Below, in pieces: positions 55,363-63,099 of a stretch of 63,099 bases of DNA. The notes under the pieces are model-generated. The model searched no databases. It was not told the origin of the DNA and worked only from the letters and a program-made list of their open reading frames with translations. Where the stretch lies: assembly GCA_018240865.1 (NCBI GenBank), contig JAFEEY010000041.1, positions 1 to 63,099 of the forward strand, in the 5' to 3' direction. Position numbers and translations under genes: made by a program. The stretch comes from Pseudomonadota bacterium (lineage in GTDB: Bacteria; Pseudomonadota; Alphaproteobacteria; Sphingomonadales; Sphingomonadaceae). Numbering within the stretch: position 1 is the stretch's first letter; every line of letters begins with the position of its first letter.

Positions 55363-56207
55363 TGGCGCGGCGGCACTATGTCGATGGCCCATTCGGCCAG
55401 ATGCATCTCCGGATCGCCGGCCAAGGCTTAGCCGGGCAGCCGCCGCTGGTCTGCTTCCACCTGAGCCCGCTCAGCAGTCGCCTCTACGAGCGCTTCCTCG
55501 ATCGCATCGCAGAGGGCGGCCGCCTGGCGATCGCGATCGATACCCCCGGGTTCGGCATGTCAGATGCTCCGCCCGCGCCGCCCTCCATTTCGGATTACAG
55601 CCGTGCGATGCTGGCCGCGATCGATGCTCTCGGCATTGACGGCCCGGCCGACCTGATGGGCTATCACACCGGTTCGATGATTGCGGCCGATCTCGCCGCG
55701 GGTCAGTCGCACCGGGTGCGCCGCCTCGTGCTCGTCTCGACGCCGATCTTCACCGAAGCAGAGCGCATGCACCTGCGACAGATTTATGGGCCATCCCGCC
55801 CGCACCTGGATGGCAGCCACCTCGTCGAACGCTGGAACAGCTTCGTCCGTCACTATCTTGGGCGCGGCCTCGATCTCGAGCACGTCGCGGACATGTTCCC
55901 AGAGCGGCTTCTCGGCCGCGCGAACGCCTGGTGGGGCCACAATGCCGCCTTCTCCTTCCAGGCCGACATGCGGCTTCCCGAAATCGAGCAGCCCATGTTG
56001 GTGTTCAATCCGAATGATGATCTCCAGGAGGAGACGCGACGCGCGGCACCGATGATCCGCAATGGACGAATTCTGGAACTTCCCGGCTGGGGGCACGGAT
56101 TTCTCGACGGATTCACGGACGAGGCGGCGCGCCTGATCGAAAGCTTCCTGGCCGCTCCTGTCGAAGATCCGTTCGGCGCGCTATCGCTTCCCGGCAGCGC
56201 GTCATGA
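55362..56207 (+). CDS. Alpha/beta hydrolase with Thr at the nucleophile position
   Basis: A 281-residue alpha/beta hydrolase starting at ATG 55362. It has LVCFHLSPLSSRLYERFL, LAIAIDTPGFGMSDAPP, the elbow LMGYHTGSMIAADLA, a late Asp in VFNPNDDL and a late His in PGWGHGFLD. The acid and His are present but the nucleophile position is Thr (HTGS), as in the hydrolase at 6876-7715 (HTGA). Related to the first half of the 24031-25392 protein, which keeps Ser. The substrate is unknown. Confidence 0.78.
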   Translation: MARRHYVDGPFGQMHLRIAGQGLAGQPPLVCFHLSPLSSRLYERFLDRIAEGGRLAIAIDTPGFGMSDAPPAPPSISDYSRAMLAAIDALGIDGPADLMGYHTGSMIAADLAAGQSHRVRRLVLVSTPIFTEAERMHLRQIYGPSRPHLDGSHLVERWNSFVRHYLGRGLDLEHVADMFPERLLGRANAWWGHNAAFSFQADMRLPEIEQPMLVFNPNDDLQEETRRAAPMIRNGRILELPGWGHGFLDGFTDEAARLIESFLAAPVEDPFGALSLPGSAS

Positions 56208-56998
56208 CGAGCCGCATCGCCCTGATCGGCGGCGGTCCCCGCCTCGGCCCAGTCGTCGCGCCCGAGCTGCAGCAGCTTGTCGCTCCGGCCGACGAGCTCG
56301 TGTCTTATCCGTCGAGGATCAGTGCCTTTCCCTACACCGCTCTCGAGATGCTGTTGCAGGAAGTGGGTCACGCCGAAGCCGCCTTCACCGCAGTCGACGA
56401 GGGGGCACGCGCGATCGTGATCGACAGCGTCGGCGATTATGGCCTTGGCGCAATGCGCGCGTCCCTTTCGGCGCCGGCATTCGGTTCGGGCGAGGCTGGC
56501 CTGGCCGCAGCCGGAGCGAAGGGCCGGCGCTTTGCGATCGTTACGGTCTGGCCGGCATCGATGAACTTCATTCTCGAAGGCCGGCTCCGAACTTATGGGC
56601 ACCGCGACGCCTGCACCGGGATTCTCAATGTGGGCGCGGAAGACGATGTCGCCGGCGCGGACGGGCCGAACGCCTATCTGTCGAGGATCAAGGGCGGCCA
56701 CCAAAGGGTTATCGACGCTGCGTCGCACGCGATCGGCATTGCCGCCTCGCAGGGCGCAGAAGCGGTGATGCTTGGGTGCACGTGCATGTCCGGGATTGCC
56801 GCCACGCTCGCTGCGGCTGCTCCCATTCCTGTTATAAACCCGCTGGCCGCGGCCGTTGCCGCCGCTGCAGCGGCGGGGCCGATCCTGCGGCCGTCCGTCG
56901 GTGAAGACCGCAGGGACATGCTGCGCGCAATGGTGGAAGCCGTCGCCGGCGCGCCGGCCGAAGCCTGCCCCGTCTGTATCTCTGAGCCACAAGCATGA
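56204..56998 (+). CDS. Asp/Glu/hydantoin racemase-family protein with only one catalytic Cys
   Basis: A 264-residue protein starting at ATG 56204. The fold signals of the family are RIALIGGGPRLGPVV at the N-terminus, ARAIVIDSVGDYGLGAMRASL, and AVMLGCTCMSGIAATL with IPVINPLAAAVAAA following. The second catalytic Cys is present (GCTCMSG). The first, normally in a CFGDPG-like segment, is Ser in DSVGDYG. One-Cys members of this superfamily include isomerases and decarboxylases (arylmalonate decarboxylase type), so a racemase activity should not be assumed. Confidence 0.8.
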   Translation: MTSRIALIGGGPRLGPVVAPELQQLVAPADELVSYPSRISAFPYTALEMLLQEVGHAEAAFTAVDEGARAIVIDSVGDYGLGAMRASLSAPAFGSGEAGLAAAGAKGRRFAIVTVWPASMNFILEGRLRTYGHRDACTGILNVGAEDDVAGADGPNAYLSRIKGGHQRVIDAASHAIGIAASQGAEAVMLGCTCMSGIAATLAAAAPIPVINPLAAAVAAAAAAGPILRPSVGEDRRDMLRAMVEAVAGAPAEACPVCISEPQA

Positions 56999-57978
56999 CT
57001 CGGCCGGTCCGTGAAATTGTGCTCGCCCGGCCTGTAACAGATGGCGTGCGGCTCGAGGATTTCGAGGTGGTCGAGCGCGCGCTCGCTGCACGTCCGCCGG
57101 CCGGCATGGTTCATGTTCGCCTGCTCTGGCTGGCGCTCGACCCCTATATCCCCCAGGCGCTTCGCGGCCGCCATATGGGGGCACCGGCACCCGCGCCCGG
57201 CAAGCCTTTGCCGGGGGAAAGCGTGGCGCTGGTCCTTTCCTCCGACGCACCCGATTTCCACGCCGGCGACCATGTCGTTGGACATTTCGGCTGGGCCGGC
57301 GAGGCCGTGATACCGGCTGAGCGACTGCGCAGGGTCGATCCAGCGCTCGGACTGGCCGAACATCTTGGAATTCTCGGCATGCCGGGACTGACCGCCTGGG
57401 CCGGCATGACGCAACTGGCGTCGGTGAAGCCCGGCGACACGGTGTGCGTGGACGCGGCGGCCGGGACTGTCGGCGGTACCGCGGGCCAGATCGCGAAGCT
57501 GTTGGGCGCCACTGTGGTCGGCATCGCCGGCGGCGCGGAGAAGTCGCGGCTGGTCACCGACGTCTACGGCTTCGACGAGTGCGTCGACTACCACCGCGAT
57601 GGTTGGGAGGCGCGGCTTCCACGCGACATCGCGGTTCATTTCGAAAATGTCGGCCAGCGGGTGCTCGACGCCGTGCTGCCGCGTCTCCGTCTTTACGGCG
57701 AGGTCGTGCTGTGTGGGCTGGCCCAACATTATGGCGGTGGCACTCAAGCGTTTCTCCCCGCGGGTTTACTGATGGGCAGGCGTGCGACCGTGCGCGGCTT
57801 GATTGTCTATGACTTCGAACCTCGCCGCGACGAATGGATCGGCTTTGCCGCGCCCCACATCAAGGAAGGCCGGCTAGCGGAGGCGCGCGATGTTGCCTCA
57901 GGGCTGGAGTCGGCTCCGGCGCAATTGGTGCGCGTTGCCGAAGGTCGCACAATCGGCCGCCCTCTCGTGCGCCTCTAA
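56995..57978 (+). CDS. NADP-dependent MDR oxidoreductase (prostaglandin reductase-like)
   Basis: A 327-residue zinc-free medium-chain reductase: RLLWLALDPYIP-like VRLLWLALDPYIPQAL, VALVLSSDAPDFHAGDHVV, GMPGLTAWAGMTQLASVKPGD, the cofactor loop DAAAGTVGGTAGQIAKLLGA, and AVHFENVGQRVLDAVLPRL. These enzymes reduce enones or oxidise allylic alcohols with NADP(H). It is the last gene of the rightward operon; 355 bases without a clear gene follow before the integrase. Confidence 0.9.
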   Translation: MTRPVREIVLARPVTDGVRLEDFEVVERALAARPPAGMVHVRLLWLALDPYIPQALRGRHMGAPAPAPGKPLPGESVALVLSSDAPDFHAGDHVVGHFGWAGEAVIPAERLRRVDPALGLAEHLGILGMPGLTAWAGMTQLASVKPGDTVCVDAAAGTVGGTAGQIAKLLGATVVGIAGGAEKSRLVTDVYGFDECVDYHRDGWEARLPRDIAVHFENVGQRVLDAVLPRLRLYGEVVLCGLAQHYGGGTQAFLPAGLLMGRRATVRGLIVYDFEPRRDEWIGFAAPHIKEGRLAEARDVASGLESAPAQLVRVAEGRTIGRPLVRL

Positions 57979-58333
57979 GGGCACGCGATGACGCGTTTAG
58001 GATGGCTAGAATCGGGTGAAGGTGCACCGAAGCACCGCACTGCGATCAAGCAAGGGACAAGGGCCCCATAACCGGCGGCATGCCGGTCGGGGTCCAGCAC
58101 CGATCCGAACACAATCATGGGCGGCTCTGTTCCTCTCATCGCGCTGATCGGAACTGGGCGTTCATAGCGAATGGCCTGGCCACCCGACGAAACCCCAGTC
58201 AATCGCACCGGCGCCGGGGACACGAGCGGAGGTCCGCTTCGGAACAGTTTGAAGTCTACCCGGGAAGGGCCATTCGCATGGGTTGGCAGTCTCACAAACT
58301 GGATGCTGCGCACGCGCAGCTGCCGACGAAGCC
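57979..58333. other. Intergenic region between the catabolic operon and the integrase
   Basis: About 355 bases between two convergent genes. A minus-strand open frame crosses it and runs past the integrase end, but I do not recognise its product and it may be remnant DNA. CCGGCGGCATGCCGG at 58071-58085 is a short inverted repeat that could end transcription, without a T-run. No attachment-site copy was seen here. Confidence 0.35.
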
Positions 58334-59518
58334 CTAGTTCTTCTCCCCCCTCACTCGCTGGCGCTTGGGCTTGATGCCTAGGCAGTATGCGCCCCAATCA
58401 CGCATCAATGCGCGACGCTTCTCAAGGAAATCGGTTCGCCGATAAGCAGCTTCGACTTTGTTCGGGATCGCATGGGCCAAAGCCGTTTCGGCGACCTCGC
58501 CGGGATAATCCGTCTTTTCCGCGACCCAGTCGCGAAACGCCGACCGGAAACCATGCACCGTCACGTCTAAGTCAGAGTCCCTAAGTATCTTGAGCAGTGT
58601 CATGTCTGACATTGGCCGCTTCACATTCTGCCCGTAGAAGACGAGGTCGGTCGCTGGAATCCGAAGCTTTTCAGCATGACGGAAGACATCGATAGCCTCG
58701 GCCGAAAGCGGCACGATGTGTACCCGGCCCATTTTCATACGGGCTGCCGGGATCGTCCAAAGGCCGGCAGCTAGGTCGAGCTCGTCCCAGCGCGCCAGGC
58801 GAATTTCGCCGGATCGGGTGGCCGTGAGGATCAGCGCTTCGAGCGCCAGGCGCCCCATCGACGATTTTTCGCGGAGCTTGATAATGAAAGCCGGCACCTC
58901 CGAATAAGGCATCGCTTCGAAATGCCCATCCTTCTTGGGCTGCCTCGGGAGCCCTTTCGAAAGTGAGCGCATCGGCGCTTCGGTCGCGCGAAAACCCTTA
59001 GCGTATGACCAGTCGAGCACGGCCCCGATCCGCTGGCGAACACGCCGTGCCGTTTCCGGCTTTGCGAGCCAGATTGGCGCCAGCACGTCGCGGATCGCAG
59101 GGCCCTCTATTTCGCTGACCAGCTTCTTGCCCAAAGCTGGAAAGGCGTAGGTTCTGAGAGTCGTCAGCCACTGCGCCTGATGTTTGCCGTTCTTCCAGGC
59201 AGCCTTGTGCTCCTCGTGAACCGCCGTCGCCGCCTCCTGAAACGTTGGGATGACAATCCGCTCGGCCCGCCGCTCGGCTAGCGGGTCTATCCCGCGTGCG
59301 ACCTTTCGCCTCATCTGATCCGCGGCCTCGCGAGCATCGGCGAGCGTCGTGGTTTTGAGCGACCCCAAGCCAATGTCCCTACGCTTTCCGGCAACGGTGA
59401 TCCGAATGATCCACTTCTTGGTACCGCCTGGGGTCACGACAAGCATCAATCCGTCGCCGTCCGAGTAGCGTCCCGGCTCGTTCAGCGACTTCACCCTCAA
59501 GGCAGTGAGCTTACCCAC
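58334..59518 (-). CDS. Tyrosine recombinase / integrase, P4-like with DUF4102-type N-terminus
   Basis: A 394-residue integrase starting at GTG 59518 just after GGAGGTG. The N-terminal arm-binding domain is LTALRVKSLNEPGRYSDGDG and KKWIIRITVAGKRRDIGLG, typical of island integrases of the P4/CP4-57 type. The catalytic domain shows Arg in TATRSGEIRLARWDEL, His-x-x-Arg in TVHGFRSAFRDW, a further His in ETALAHAI, and the nucleophile Tyr in KVEAAYRRTDFLEKR. It probably recombines at the 3' end of tRNA-Ser, 159 bases upstream of its start. It looks intact. Confidence 0.93.
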   Translation of the reverse strand: MGKLTALRVKSLNEPGRYSDGDGLMLVVTPGGTKKWIIRITVAGKRRDIGLGSLKTTTLADAREAADQMRRKVARGIDPLAERRAERIVIPTFQEAATAVHEEHKAAWKNGKHQAQWLTTLRTYAFPALGKKLVSEIEGPAIRDVLAPIWLAKPETARRVRQRIGAVLDWSYAKGFRATEAPMRSLSKGLPRQPKKDGHFEAMPYSEVPAFIIKLREKSSMGRLALEALILTATRSGEIRLARWDELDLAAGLWTIPAARMKMGRVHIVPLSAEAIDVFRHAEKLRIPATDLVFYGQNVKRPMSDMTLLKILRDSDLDVTVHGFRSAFRDWVAEKTDYPGEVAETALAHAIPNKVEAAYRRTDFLEKRRALMRDWGAYCLGIKPKRQRVRGEKN

Positions 59519-59676
59519 AAGACACCTCCAAAGCTGCTCCAGCCCCACACTCAGGCCCACAGCCCCACACGGATTGCTGCGGACGGCCGAGGACGCACAT
59601 GGACGTAGAAACGGCTGTTTTCAGCCATTTTCTAGCAGATTTCGGGTGGTGGGGGGAACCCTAAAAAGGGTAGAAA

Positions 59677-59767
59677 TGGCGGAGCGGGAGGGATTCGAAC
59701 CCTCGATACGGTTTTGCCGTATACTCACTTTCCAGGCGAGCGCCTTCGACCACTCGGCCACCGCTCC
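59677..59767 (-). tRNA. tRNA-Ser (anticodon GGA)
   Basis: On the minus strand a 91-nucleotide class II tRNA can be folded: acceptor GGAGCGG (59761-59767) pairs with CCGCTCC (59681-59687), discriminator G at 59680, encoded CCA at 59677-59679. The D-arm begins GGCCGAGTGG, the anticodon arm has CTGGAAA with anticodon GGA, a long variable arm (GTATACGGCAAAACCGTATC-like) follows, and the T-arm is GGGTTCGAATCCC. The T-arm and acceptor 3' half form the likely attachment site of the island that begins immediately to the left. Confidence 0.96.
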
Positions 59768-59815
59768 GCATTCGCTGGAAGCGTTGCCCCCTATCCTCTG
59801 GCTTCCGGTCATGCA

Positions 59816-60844
59816 ATGCCTAGTGCCATGCTGACTCTTCTGCTCGCGCTGCAAGCCGCCGCCCCCGCCGCCACGCCGAAATCGCCCGGCGAGATCGTCG
59901 CCGAAGCGCCGGCGGCCGATTGGGTCGATATGAAACCCGACGACCTGCTGGTGATGCAGCTGGCGCCGGACCGCGACGGCAAGCCCCGCCGCGTCGTCAT
60001 CCAGCTGATGCCGCCGCCCTTCTCGCAACCCTGGATCGCGAACATCCGCACGCTCGCCAAGGCGCATTGGTGGGACGGGACCAGCGTCAACCGCGTGCAG
60101 GACAATTACGTCGCGCAATGGGGCGACGCGACGGAGAAGAAGGCGCTGCCGGCAGGGCTGCAGCCTACATCCGAAAAAGATTACGTAACTTCACCCGCCG
60201 CAATCGGCGAGGCCGACCAGCAGCATATCGAACTTAAAAAGGGCGAGAGCGCTTCAGACGCTTTGCTTGCCGTCCAGAAACGCGCATCCGAGTTGGAAGC
60301 AGCGACGCAGATTTCCATTCAAGCCACTCGCACTGACACTGCTCCAAAGGGATGGCATCAAAGAGACGCCTACGCAGCTTGGACAGAGACCTACAAGGCT
60401 TGGCCTCTTGCATCGGATATGTCCGTCCTTTGGCCGGTCCATTGTTATGGTATGGTGGGCGTTGGTCGAGACCTGTCACCAAACGCGGGAAACGGCACAG
60501 AGCTTTACGTTGTGATCGGTCATGCCCCTCGCCACCTGGATCGCAACATCGCGCTGGTGGGGAGGGTGATTGAGGGTATTGAGAATCTCTCCAGTTTGCC
60601 GCGCGGGACCGGTAATCTGGGCTTCTACGAGAAGCCCGAGCAGCGAGTGCCGATCGTCTCGATCCGCATGGCCTCTGATCTGCCTGTGGCCGAGCAGCCG
60701 CGGCTTCAGTACCTTTCGTCAGACTCTGCAACATATCACCGTTACGTTGCCGCGCGCGCGAACCGGAAGGATGCGTTCTTCATCGTGGCTGCCGGCGGGG
60801 CGGATATCTGCAACGTGCCTGTGCCGGTGCGGCGAAAGCCATAG
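59816..60844 (+). CDS. Cyclophilin-type peptidyl-prolyl cis-trans isomerase, exported
   Basis: A 342-residue protein starting at ATG 59816 (ATG 59828 is an alternative). The N-terminus MLTLLLALQAAAPAATP looks like a signal peptide, so a periplasmic location is likely. The cyclophilin fold is seen in RTLAKAHWWDGTSVNRVQDNYVAQWGD, corresponding to the usual G-Y-D-G-x-x-F-H-R-V block, and ELYVVIGHAPRHLDRNIALVGRVIEG. It assists folding of exported proteins. It lies outside the island, transcribed away from the tRNA. Confidence 0.85.
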   Translation: MPSAMLTLLLALQAAAPAATPKSPGEIVAEAPAADWVDMKPDDLLVMQLAPDRDGKPRRVVIQLMPPPFSQPWIANIRTLAKAHWWDGTSVNRVQDNYVAQWGDATEKKALPAGLQPTSEKDYVTSPAAIGEADQQHIELKKGESASDALLAVQKRASELEAATQISIQATRTDTAPKGWHQRDAYAAWTETYKAWPLASDMSVLWPVHCYGMVGVGRDLSPNAGNGTELYVVIGHAPRHLDRNIALVGRVIEGIENLSSLPRGTGNLGFYEKPEQRVPIVSIRMASDLPVAEQPRLQYLSSDSATYHRYVAARANRKDAFFIVAAGGADICNVPVPVRRKP

Positions 60845-60856
60845 ACCGTAACTACC

Positions 60857-60938
60857 CGTCATTGCGAGCGGAGCGAAGCAATCCAGGGCAGCGTAGACGC
60901 CCCTGGATTGCTTCGTCGCTTTGCTCCTCGCAATGACG
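60857..60938. repeat. Long imperfect palindromic repeat (REP-like), likely bidirectional terminator
   Basis: The arms CGTCATTGCGAGCGGAGC...AATCCAGGG and CCCTGGATT...CGCAATGACG form a ~35-bp imperfect stem around a short loop (CAGCGTAGACGC). It lies between the convergent cyclophilin and symporter genes, where it can stop both transcripts. The CGTCATTGCGAG end resembles dispersed palindromic repeats common in alphaproteobacterial chromosomes, supporting a chromosomal origin for this side. Confidence 0.75.
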
Positions 60939-60954
60939 GTTCAAATCTATTGCG

Positions 60955-62232
60955 TTAATCGTCCGCCAGCACCGGATCGTGCACTGCTTCCCCCGCCAGC
61001 ACGCGCCGCATCCGGTCGCGGTCCAGCGCACCTTCCCAGCGGGCGATGACGATCGTCGCGACGCCGTTGCCGATCAGGTTGGTGATCGCGCGCGCTTCGG
61101 ACATGAAGCGGTCGATGCCGAGAATCAGGGCGATGCCGGCGACCGGGATGCTGTGGGTCGCGCTGAGCGTCGCCGCCAAAGTCACGAAGCCGCTGCCCGT
61201 CACACCCGCGGCGCCTTTGGACGTCAGCAGCAGGATGCCCAGCAGGCCAAGCTGGTGCCACAAAGTCAGTTCGGTGTTGGTCGCCTGGGCGATGAAGACG
61301 GCAGCCATCGTCAGGTAGATCGAGGTGCCGTCCAAGTTGAACGAATAGCCGGTCGGCACGACCAGCCCGACAACCGGCCTGGCGCAGCCCAGATCCTCGA
61401 GCTTGCGCATCAGCCGCGGCAGCGCTGTTTCCGACGACGAGGTGCCGAGCACGATCAGGATTTCAGCGGCGATGTAACGCAGGAACGCGAAGATGCTGAA
61501 CCCCGCCGCCCAGGCGATCAGGCCCAGCACCACGAACACGAACAACAGGCAGGTCGCATAGACGCTCAGCATCAAGGCGCCCAGCTGCGCGAGCGTGCCG
61601 ACGCCGTATTTGCCGATCGTGAAGGCCATCGCGCCGAACGCGCCGATGGGGGCCAGCTTCATCAGCATCGCGATGATCTGGAAGAAGAACTCCCCTGCCC
61701 CGTCGAGCGCCCGGATCGCCGCTTCGCCGCGCGGCCCCATATGCGCGAGCGCGAGGCCGGAGAGGATCGCGACCAGCAGCACCGGCAGCAATTCGCTGCC
61801 GGTCAGCGCGCCGAGAAAGGAGTCCGGGATGATGCCGAGCAGGAACGGCACCACGCCCTGTTCCTTCGCCTTACCCGCCGCGTCTGCGACGCCGGCGAGG
61901 TCAAGCGTGGCGGGATCGGCGTTCAATCCTGCGCCCGGTTGGGCGAGATTGACCACGATCAGCCCGATCGCGAGGGCCAGCGTCGTCACCACCTCGAAAT
62001 AGATCAGCGCCTTCAGGCCCACCCGTCCAACCGCGCGCAGATCGCCGATCTTGGCGATGCCCAGCACCACGGTCGTGAAGATGATCGGCGCGATCATCAT
62101 CTTGACCAGCTTGATGAAAGCGTCGCCCAACGGCTTCAGCGCCGCGCCGATGTCCGGCCAGAGCCAGCCGACAACCACGCCGAGGGCGATGCCGAGCAGC
62201 ACCTGCGCGTAGAGGTGGCGGAAGATGCGCAT
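60955..62232 (-). CDS. dctA: Dicarboxylate/amino acid:cation symporter (DctA/GltP family)
   Basis: A 425-residue membrane protein with [17 protein letters not shown] near the N-terminus, [20 protein letters not shown], the hairpin [19 protein letters not shown], the NMDGT-equivalent [19 protein letters not shown], and the second hairpin [18 protein letters not shown]. It takes up C4-dicarboxylates (or glutamate) with protons or sodium. It is directly downstream of dprA (one-base overlap), and outside the island. Confidence 0.9.
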   Translation of the reverse strand: MRIFRHLYAQVLLGIALGVVVGWLWPDIGAALKPLGDAFIKLVKMMIAPIIFTTVVLGIAKIGDLRAVGRVGLKALIYFEVVTTLALAIGLIVVNLAQPGAGLNADPATLDLAGVADAAGKAKEQGVVPFLLGIIPDSFLGALTGSELLPVLLVAILSGLALAHMGPRGEAAIRALDGAGEFFFQIIAMLMKLAPIGAFGAMAFTIGKYGVGTLAQLGALMLSVYATCLLFVFVVLGLIAWAAGFSIFAFLRYIAAEILIVLGTSSSETALPRLMRKLEDLGCARPVVGLVVPTGYSFNLDGTSIYLTMAAVFIAQATNTELTLWHQLGLLGILLLTSKGAAGVTGSGFVTLAATLSATHSIPVAGIALILGIDRFMSEARAITNLIGNGVATIVIARWEGALDRDRMRRVLAGEAVHDPVLADD

Positions 62233-63099
62233 CAGCCGAGGCTCACGCGACCGCCGGCGTGACGCTCCAGCCGCCCGGCCAGTTCGAGCTCCAGCAGCGC
62301 GGTTTGCACGATCGCGCTCGGCAGGCCGGACTGGCGAACGAGCTCATCCACGTAGACCGGGGTCGGCCCCAGCAAATCGGCGACGGTGGCGCGTTCGGCG
62401 TCTGAAGCGTCCTCGACCGGCCCGGCCTGCCACGGCTCGACCGGCTGGGCGACGACGCGGGCGTCGATCGGGCGGACCTGCTCCAGCACGTCCGCGGCGC
62501 TCTGGATCAGGATCGCGCCTTCGCGGATCAGCAGGTTGCAGCCCTGGGCGCGCTGGTCGAGCGGGGATCCGGGCACGGCCATGACTTCGCGGCCAAGCTC
62601 GGCGGCGATGCGGGCGGTGATCAGCGAGCCGGATTTGGGCGCAGCCTCGACCACCACCGTGCCGAGCGCGAGACCGGCGATGATCCGGTTGCGCGACGGG
62701 AAATGGCGGGCGAGCGGCTCGGTGCCCGGCGGCTGCTCGGCAATCAGCAGGCCATCGGTCGCGACCTTTTCCTGCAGCGCGGCATTTTCGGGCGGATAGG
62801 CGATGTCGATGCCGCTCGCGATCACGCCGACCGTGCCGCCCTCCAGCGATCCGACATGCGCGGCCGTGTCAATGCCGCGCGCGAGGCCGGAGACGACGGT
62901 CGCGCCTTCGCTCGCCAATTGCTGGGCCAGCCCGCGCGCGAAGCGGCAGGCGGCGGCCGAAGCATTGCGCGCGCCCACGATCGCGATCACCGGCCGGCGC
63001 AGCAGGTCGAGCGACCCGCGCACCGTCAGCATCGGCGGCGCGCTTTCCATCTGGCGGAGGAGCAGCGGATAGGCCGGATCGTCGACGAACAAGGGCCGC
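62232..63099 (-). CDS. dprA: DNA-processing protein DprA, N-terminus outside the window
   Basis: The visible 288 residues hold the DprA Rossmann-like domain: [100 protein letters not shown], and a C-terminal winged-helix-like region ([26 protein letters not shown]). DprA loads RecA on incoming single-stranded DNA in natural transformation. The SAM-like N-terminal part is beyond the right edge. Confidence 0.93.
   Translation of the reverse strand, partial: RPLFVDDPAYPLLLRQMESAPPMLTVRGSLDLLRRPVIAIVGARNASAAACRFARGLAQQLASEGATVVSGLARGIDTAAHVGSLEGGTVGVIASGIDIAYPPENAALQEKVATDGLLIAEQPPGTEPLARHFPSRNRIIAGLALGTVVVEAAPKSGSLITARIAAELGREVMAVPGSPLDQRAQGCNLLIREGAILIQSAADVLEQVRPIDARVVAQPVEPWQAGPVEDASDAERATVADLLGPTPVYVDELVRQSGLPSAIVQTALLELELAGRLERHAGGRVSLG

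Larger units (their letters stand above)
1..59676. mobile_element. Genomic island / integrative element inserted at tRNA-Ser(GGA); left end outside the window
   Basis: A tyrosine recombinase gene lies directly beyond the 3' end of a tRNA-Ser gene, the usual arrangement for an island that used the tRNA 3' end as attachment site. The far left of the window holds genes typical of alphaproteobacterial integrative and plasmid-like elements (DUF736, a ParB-domain protein, an HU-like protein, a sigma-like protein, a nucleotidyltransferase-HEPN protein). Between them is a large catabolic cluster, and right of the tRNA the genes look chromosomal. I did not find a second copy of the tRNA 3' end inside the window, so the left boundary is either off the window or there is more than one element. 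The single-element reading is inference. Confidence 0.5.

Noticed and set aside
57975..58397. Minus-strand frame of 140 codons between the last catabolic gene and the integrase
   Set aside because: It overlaps the integrase 3' end in another frame, has no ribosome site or known motif; may be remnant DNA, not annotated as a gene.

Overview
The window looks like sphingomonad (Alphaproteobacteria, Sphingomonadales) DNA. It is GC-rich, has two large TonB-dependent receptors with the VTARKR/QDVP plug style common in that group, and its genes are packed in long runs with ATGA/GTGA stop-start overlaps. Most of it, from the left edge to about 59.7 kb, reads as a genomic island or integrative element. 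The left 4 kb carries mobile-element backbone genes (a cut-off DUF736 gene, an HU-like protein, a fused nucleotidyltransferase-HEPN protein, a sigma-region-4-like protein and a large ParB-like protein) plus a strongly folded inverted-repeat element. The right end is a P4-type tyrosine recombinase next to the 3' end of tRNA-Ser(GGA). Right of the tRNA lie ordinary chromosomal genes: a cyclophilin-type isomerase, a dicarboxylate symporter and dprA (cut off).

From 4.4 to 10.4 kb there are two LysR regulators, a small protein plus methyltransferase pair, an alpha/beta hydrolase and a fumarate-reductase-like flavoprotein. From 10.7 to 58.0 kb lies a very large catabolic supercluster arranged as divergent operons. 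Leftward operon A (10.7-18.6 kb) has YciI, a cytochrome c lipoprotein, an FAD-linked oxidase, a membrane protein, a beta-barrel-like protein, a TonB receptor, a nitrilase-fold protein and a calycin-like protein. Leftward operon (19.5-25.4 kb) has a CoA-transferase, an HMG-CoA-lyase-like enzyme, LeuD/LeuC-like proteins, a calycin-like protein and a hydrolase. Rightward operon (25.5-29.8 kb) has an isochorismatase-like amidase, two allantoinase-like deacetylases, an aldehyde dehydrogenase and a calycin-like protein. Leftward operon B (29.8-39.2 kb) repeats the theme of A: methyltransferase, nitrilase-fold protein, FAD oxidase, MFS transporter and TonB receptor. Rightward 39.3-45.8 kb has a second membrane protein, a CitE-like lyase, a MaoC hydratase, a VOC protein, an acyl-CoA dehydrogenase and two CoA-transferases. 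A GntR/UTRA regulator (45.8-46.5 kb) is followed by a rightward operon (46.6-58.0 kb) with two MmgE/PrpD proteins, a PaaK-like ligase, an amidase, a RedY-like protein, an SDR, a third deacetylase, a crotonase, VOC, hydrolase, racemase-like and MDR proteins.

The strongest unifying signal is the palindrome TTGTCCGGACAA. It occurs five times exactly and once with two mismatches, and every copy sits at the head of one of these operons; in four cases it ends only 10-18 bases before the start codon. It has the GT...AC form of GntR-family operators and one copy lies beside the only GntR gene. I infer that this one regulator controls at least six promoters, so the 10.7-58 kb genes form one regulon: outer-membrane uptake, oxidation by FAD oxidase/cytochrome, C-N and ester hydrolysis, then CoA-dependent breakdown, possibly through a branched dicarboxylic acid. 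The substrate cannot be named from sequence.

Several families recur two or three times, and several enzymes have altered active sites: both nitrilase-fold proteins have Ser in place of the catalytic Cys, two alpha/beta hydrolases have Thr at the nucleophile position, the racemase-like protein lacks the first Cys, and the crotonase lacks both usual Glu residues.
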